This document shows positions 6,924 to 10,931 of a DNA stretch of 10,931 bases, one piece after another. The notes beneath the pieces were generated by a model that did no database searches, was not told where the DNA came from, and saw only the letters and a program-made list of their open reading frames with translations. Position 1 is the stretch's first letter, and the number at the start of each line of letters is the position of its first letter. Position numbers and translations under genes: made by a program. Source of the stretch: Hemicentrotus pulcherrimus. Lineage: Eukaryota > Echinodermata > Echinoidea > Camarodonta > Strongylocentrotidae. The stretch is from positions 1 to 10,931 of the forward strand of contig BEXV01002378.1 of the NCBI GenBank assembly GCA_003118195.1, in the 5' to 3' direction.

Positions 6924-8060
6924 AGCAATGTAAAGGTATCCTTGTACATATTCTGAAGACTTGTTTTATGGCATTACAACAAGGTAGATTAACTTCTAGA
7001 ATCAATTGCGTGTTACGTTTTATTGTAAATAAGTTGAAAAGAATTGAAGGGAGGAAATGAAATTCATGTAACCATCTTGGCAGACTTCCCGTTTTCAGAT
7101 TGAATGGTGTATCGATCATACCTCACATAACATGTCCACTACAGAAAACCGGACGTACATGTCAAGAAAGGGGGTACAACCAACGCAATTTTTATAGAGC
7201 TCACTGTCCCCTCCGAGCCAAAGAGGGAAAATTAGAACGTTATCAATTATTGAAGGAAGATATCAAGTCCAGCAACAGTAAATCACATCACATATGTTTT
7301 GAAGTAGGAGTCAGAGGTTATGTAACAAAAGAAAACAGAAGAAAAAGAACAGATCCAGAAAATCTTCATTAATGTAAATACCAACGTACGTAAGAATGTT
7401 ATATTTATGATCTGCAAATTAGCTCTTGTAGGATATTATGTCATAGACAATGCAGGGACATAACTGCAGTCCGATATGACGCTCCTAGATTCATGACTTG
7501 TATATGAAGAGTGTTCTCCCCCATCATTTTCTCTCACAATTGGAGATTCTCTTTTGCTTAATTTCTTTTGTCTCTATCTATTCTTCATTAATTTACACCT
7601 TCCCTTCTTTTCCTCTCTCTCTTCTCCTTTTTTTTTTTTCTACTCCATAATTACCAAATCCTTCTTTTTGCTCTAATTCTGTTCTGTATCTTTGCCTCCT
7701 TCCTCTCTAAACACTATTACGCCTTACTCATTCTTTTCCCCTTTCAACTTCTCTATTTTTACAGGATATATTATTCTAAGTTATTGGTTTCAAATGATGC
7801 TTTAATAATTTCGTGATCTTTTTTTTTTCTCAATATATTTCAAGAACTTAAACGGAAGTTATCTGTATATGAATTACCTTTATACCAGGTAAAGAAGTTT
7901 CATTGTAACAATTCGAAGCCCAAGAAGACTTTATCATTTACGATCTTTTTCCCCAGTATATTTGTAATTCCGGGTATTCACAGGGAATTTATCCGAATAT
8001 AAACTACCTATATCACGTATATATGTTTTATTGTAATAAATCGAGGTCCAGGAAGATTTA
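6924..8060 (+). other. Probable 3' UTR
   Basis: The stretch after the stop codon contains no PKD-like or other recognised coding segment. It holds a pyrimidine-rich tract at about 7500-7770 and a tandem duplication at about 7811-8067. A 90-codon open frame at 7100-7372 has no hydrophobic or domain signal. The extent is inferred from the first AATAAA seen downstream. Confidence 0.4.
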
Positions 8061-8067
8061 TTATCAT
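7811..8067. repeat. Diverged tandem duplication of about 130 bp
   Basis: Copy 1 (about 7811-7938) and copy 2 (about 7939-8067) align across their length: acggaagttatc at 7852 matches agggaatttatc at 7982, and attgtaacaattcgaagccc matches attgtaataaatcgaggtcc. The copies are clearly diverged, so the duplication is old. A partial third copy may follow from about 8068 (atatttatgctacaattcctat). Confidence 0.65.
8035..8040 (+). terminator. Candidate polyadenylation signal (AATAAA)
   Basis: This is the first exact AATAAA I see after the stop codon, about 1.1 kb downstream. It lies in copy 2 of the tandem duplication; the matching place in copy 1 reads AACAAT. No strong GU-rich element is evident after it. 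Variant hexamers closer to the stop could be used instead. Confidence 0.35.
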
Positions 8068-8529
8068 CTACTTTCATCATTCTGCTTTACTTATATTTAT
8101 GCTACAATTCCTATAGCTAGCCATGCAGAATTGAGATCATTACACACAAAAACTTGTTATGCCTCGATATGTAACAAAAAATGTGTTTATATTTGATGTT
8201 TTATTTAATGTGTTTTGTATGTTTGCCATGTTTGCCATGTTTCATTGTTATATAGTCCTGTACATTGTTCCTAAAAAATACATTGAACTGTACCAGGACT
8301 TACTTTGTATTTTCCCTTTGTGTTTTTTTACAAAAAGGCGATGTGACGATTTACATTAACCTAAAATGTATTGCAAAAATATAGTTGGGAGAATAAGATC
8401 AGATCAGCTTCTACCATTTTTATCATTAATAATAGTCAGTTTTCACTGAAACTTTCGGATATCTCTTTATTTGTACATCTAGCATTGAAGTCGGTCCATT
8501 AGCACCATTTTCTCTCATCTGAACAATGT
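8068..8529. other. Intergenic DNA, no gene seen
   Basis: AT-rich DNA. The only local structure is a short direct repeat of atgtttgcc near 8218-8240. A 66-codon frame at 8159-8359 is Phe/Tyr/Cys-rich and shows no domain. Confidence 0.5.
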
Positions 8530-9085
8530 TAAGGGGACACAAGTCCATAAATTCACTGTTATTCCCAGTTATTAGAAAAGAAAAGATGGATGTGTAAGTA
8601 AAGGGACACTCGACAGAGATGGTAATTGTGAGAATAGAAATGGGGCATCTGTTGAAGGCAAAGGGCACCTATCACATTTTAATCGGGGCATTTTTCAGAT
8701 GTAAAAAGGGGCTCATTATTTTTTAAAGGGAAGAAGGCGCTTATCCGAAGGAAACTACTAAGTAGAAAGGAAAGGGGCACGTGTCATACTAAAACGTCTA
8801 CCACTTGTAATTGAATAGGGGCGCTCTTTAGAGGGGATGGGGGATCAATGTGGTAAGGGGTTTCTAGTACTTAAAACGGGGTATTTTTTAGAAGGGAAAG
8901 GGGCACTTGTTAGAAGGGAAAGTGGGCAATTATTACAAAGGAAAACGCGCACTTTTTTTGAAAGGAAAGGGGGCACGTGTCAAAATAAGAAAAGAAATTC
9001 ATCAGAGGTGAAAATTCACATTTTATGAGAAATAAAGGGGATCTAATGAAAAGGAAAAATGGCAGTTATTATAACATTAGATGGG
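8530..9085 (-). repeat. Degenerate tandem array, AAGGGGCAC orientation
   Basis: Variants of a unit like tagaagggaaaggggcactt recur roughly every 22-26 bases, clearest at 8888-8980 with steps of 22, 23 and 25. Decay is strong toward both ends. It is the reverse complement of the array at 10634-10931. Open frames in it, such as 8837-9028, are Lys/Arg/Gly-rich products of the repeat and not genes. Confidence 0.75.
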
Positions 9086-9454
9086 GAAGTGGCAGTTCGT
9101 ATGTACCCCAGGCCGCTTCTAAGTAAGACCTTGTGGTATACTGTAATACCAAAGATAACTTAAGACGGTTTGTACATTTAAAGCTAGAGCATTTATTTTT
9201 TTCACACAAATTTTAATTTATTGTACCTTTTCAATACACAACACCTTTTTCCAACTTAACATGACCTCAAACAGCTCAGATTACATTGCAAACAGGGGCG
9301 ACCCTACAGGGGGGCAGGAGGCGACGCGTCCCTACCTATTATTTTTCAAGTGATAACAAGAAAGGAGAAGAAAACAACATTAAAAAGGGAGAAAGAAGAG
9401 TATGGGAAAAGGGAGGGCTAGCTGAGTCGTGCGGCTATAAAATACACTTATTAA
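9086..9454. other. Repeat-like spacer, no gene seen
   Basis: 9290-9330 is G-rich (ggggcgaccctacaggggggcaggaggcg) and resembles the complement of the C-rich stretch near 220-290, so it is probably a dispersed repeat end. The remainder is A-rich without a clear unit. Confidence 0.4.
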
Positions 9455-9910
9455 TAAGTAGAAATGCGCCAACGAGACGTCTTTTTTCTTTCAAAATTTA
9501 ATGAAACGTCAAGCGGGGGCTCCAATATCCCTCCTTTCATCACTTCTATAACCCCCGCTTTTCGTAATCGCCATGGAAAACATAGTTTCTCGCTAGCAAG
9601 TTCCTCCATTTTACAAATGTGAAAATAATTATGATTAGAGTCGATGAAATTACCAATGTCGTCTCCTTTCCCTAAAAATTTGACGAAACTTTGAAGCTTC
9701 TAGCTGTGCTTCGCACGGGAGGGAGGAAACATCTCGCCAAACGCCAATGCCCCGCTTCGTGCTTACTATTGGCCTAATGGCTATATTTCCCGAAATCAAG
9801 ATCCTTGATCAAACCATGGAGCTACAAAAGCCGGTATCGAATTAAAGTCGATGCAGTTGTACTATGAGACGTCTTCTTTCTTTAAAAATGTGATAAAACG
9901 CTAAAGTATT
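9455..9910. repeat. Three-copy tandem repeat of about 180-210 bp
   Basis: The anchor gtcttyttyctttnaaaatttgatgaaac-like segment begins at about 9479, 9661 and 9871, each preceded by an agtcgatg- or agtagaaatg-like word at about 9455, 9637 and 9844. Spacing is 182 and 210 bases. The intervals contain CCCCGCTT words (cccccgcttttcg, ccccgcttcgtgc). The copies are heavily diverged and noncoding. Confidence 0.6.
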
Positions 9911-9982
9911 TTTGTCTCGCCTGCGTAGCAAAAAATCGAGACAGAGGCACCGCTTTTCCGGTGACGGTGACGGCGTTCAACA

Positions 9983-10013
9983 TCAAAAACTTAACCTAAG
10001 GTTAAGTTTTTGA
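9983..10013. repeat. Perfect 15-bp inverted repeat
   Basis: Arms tcaaaaacttaacct and aggttaagtttttga flank a single A. It lies inside the dispersed repeat, about 60 bases from its left terminal motif, where it could act as a hairpin or a protein-binding site for mobilisation. Confidence 0.85.
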
Positions 10014-10105
10014 ATTTTCGATATAATTTTGTAAGTATAAGCTCTTAGTCAATGAAACTTAGACTACATGGTAATCAAGTATCCCCAATCATGTGTGTAG
10101 AATTC

Positions 10106-10135
10106 AGGTCAAAGGTCAAAGGTCATTTTAGGTCA
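10106..10135 (+). promoter_or_regulatory. AGGTCA triple DR1 plus DR4
   Basis: Three exact AGGTCA half-sites (10106, 10113 and 10120) are each separated by one base, followed by a fourth at 10130 after a four-base spacer. DR1 is the preferred arrangement for RXR, HNF4 and COUP-TF type nuclear receptors, and DR4 for thyroid-receptor or LXR type dimers. The sites are part of a repeat, so use in regulation is only a possibility. Confidence 0.5.
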
Positions 10136-10278
10136 ATAAACTTCGACTTTTTTGTGGCATCACTAACATCAAGATTTTGAATTTATAGCATTATTTTTAA
10201 AAGCGTTTGTTCAAATTCCATGAAACTTGTACCCAAGAGTTATTAAGTATCACAAGTCATAATTATGACACAAATTCC

Positions 10279-10309
10279 AGGTCGAAAGGTCAAAGGTCAT
10301 TTTAGGTCA
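10279..10309 (+). promoter_or_regulatory. Second AGGTCA cluster (DR1 plus DR4)
   Basis: Exact AGGTCA half-sites stand at 10287 and 10294 (DR1) and at 10304 (DR4), preceded by an imperfect AGGTCG at 10279. It is the counterpart of the 10106-10135 cluster in the second subunit of the repeat. Confidence 0.5.
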
Positions 10310-10633
10310 GTAGACTTGGATTATGTTTTCACAACTTAATACGAGGATAAAGGAATCATTTTTTAGGTTTTTTTTTTTTTTGTTGTTCATGATTCTTAAT
10401 CAATATTCTTTTCAAAATGCTGATTTTATTCAGAGGATTTTATTTTGGGGGCCTGCTAATGGGCCACTCTGCCTATAATTAATGTTCAAACCTCAATTTT
10501 TCATCATATCGAATGCGTAATGCAGGCGAGGCCGCCGAGAGCGTTTCCCCTTGTTTTCTTGCAATCAAGTAGCTCATACAGAAGCCCTCTTTGAATTAAA
10601 AACCAAATTACTGCCTTTTTTCAGGTACGAGAA

Positions 10634-10931
10634 GTGCCCGTTTTCACTTTTGATAAGTGCCCCCTTCACCTCTGATAATTGCCCTATTAAAAACTGAGAG
10701 GTGCTCCTTTTACTTTGACAACTGCCCCTTTTTTCCTTTGTAAGAAGTGCCCCTTCTCCTTTTAATAACTACCCCTTTTTTATACTCGGATGAGCACACC
10801 TTTCGTTTTAACATGTGCCCCTTTTATTTTCTAATAAGTGCCCCTTTTCCTTATAAGTGCCCCCATTAACAATAGAGAGCTCCTTCCTCTTCTCATAACT
10901 ACCCCTTCCCCTTTCTAATAAGTGCCCCTTT
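10634..10931 (+). repeat. Degenerate tandem array, GTGCCCCTTTT orientation, runs off the window
   Basis: About 14 units of the form gtgccccttttccttttaata follow with lengths of roughly 19-24 bases; some units have accccttt or gctccttt instead. The array reaches the last base, so its full length is unknown. It is the inverse of the 8530-9085 array. Confidence 0.85.

Larger units (their letters stand above)
9912..10555. repeat. Dispersed invertebrate repeat with AGGTCA arrays
   Basis: The segment is bounded near its ends by ctcgcctgc (9916-9924) and its reverse complement gcaggcgag (10522-10530). Inside are a perfect inverted repeat at 9983-10013 and two diverged subunits of about 170 bp beginning near 10049 and 10217, each with atgaaactt followed by an AGGTCA cluster. 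From memory, elements with the words cttaacctaaggttaag and aaaggtcaaaggtcattt are scattered in many marine invertebrate genomes; I cannot name the family. No transposase remnant is seen, so it would be nonautonomous. Confidence 0.6.

Noticed and set aside
7100..7372. Possible extra 3' exon after an AG at about 7099
   Set aside because: The PKD gene already has an in-frame TAG at 6921, no good donor is seen before it that fits, and the product has no PKD, membrane or other known features.
8159..8359. 66-codon hydrophobic frame resembling a membrane peptide
   Set aside because: The Phe/Tyr/Val/Cys richness follows from T-rich DNA; there is no splice or promoter context.
8837..9501. Basic Lys/Arg/Gly-rich frames on the + strand
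   Set aside because: They are translations of the AAGGGGCAC satellite and nearby G/A-rich repeat DNA.

Overview
The window looks like nuclear DNA of a marine invertebrate, most likely an echinoderm and probably a sea urchin. The support is a multi-exon gene with GT-AG introns, AT-rich introns, abundant degenerate repeats (CTAG hexamer arrays, GTGCCCCTTTT-type arrays, AGGTCA-rich dispersed repeats) and no sign of bacterial or viral gene organisation. The species assignment rests on my recollection of repeat styles in sea urchin DNA, not on a search.

The window holds one gene that I can support. It is on the + strand, with six coding exons at 1534-1639, 3265-3863, 4605-4818, 5079-5297, 5974-6156 and 6688-6923. 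All five splice junctions keep frame (intron phases 1, 0, 1, 1, 1), giving a predicted 518-residue protein. It begins with a signal peptide and continues as about five PKD-type beta-sandwich domains. Domains 1, 4 and 5 carry recognisable PKD motifs; domains 2 and 3 are degenerate. There is no transmembrane segment, GPI-type tail, REJ module, GPS site or lectin domain, so the model predicts a small secreted glycoprotein (11 N-glycosylation sequons) related to the ectodomains of the polycystin-1/REJ family. Its biological role cannot be read from sequence.

Region by region: 1-300 has a scrap of a pyrimidine-rich GTGCCCC repeat. 301-1330 is intergenic with no supported gene. 1330-1533 is a likely promoter-proximal segment with several perfect palindromes, including an exact match to the NRF-1 consensus and an exact match to the MORE POU-factor palindrome. 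1640-3264 is a long first intron dominated by (CTAGRY)n arrays and holding a near-perfect hairpin at 2079-2190. 3864-6687 alternates exons and short introns. 6924 to about 8060 is the probable 3' UTR, including a 130-bp tandem duplication in which the only nearby AATAAA lies in the second copy. From 8530 to the right edge the DNA is a composite of repeats: a GGGGCAC-type array, a three-copy tandem repeat of about 200 bp, a dispersed repeat carrying DR1/DR4 AGGTCA arrays, and a second GTGCCCC array in the opposite orientation that runs off the window.

I found no operon, mobile-element coding region, RNA gene, CRISPR array or multi-gene system. The points most worth following are the short secreted PKD-only protein, the hairpin in intron 1, the palindrome cluster just upstream of the start codon, and the inverted satellite arrays at 8.5-10.9 kb.
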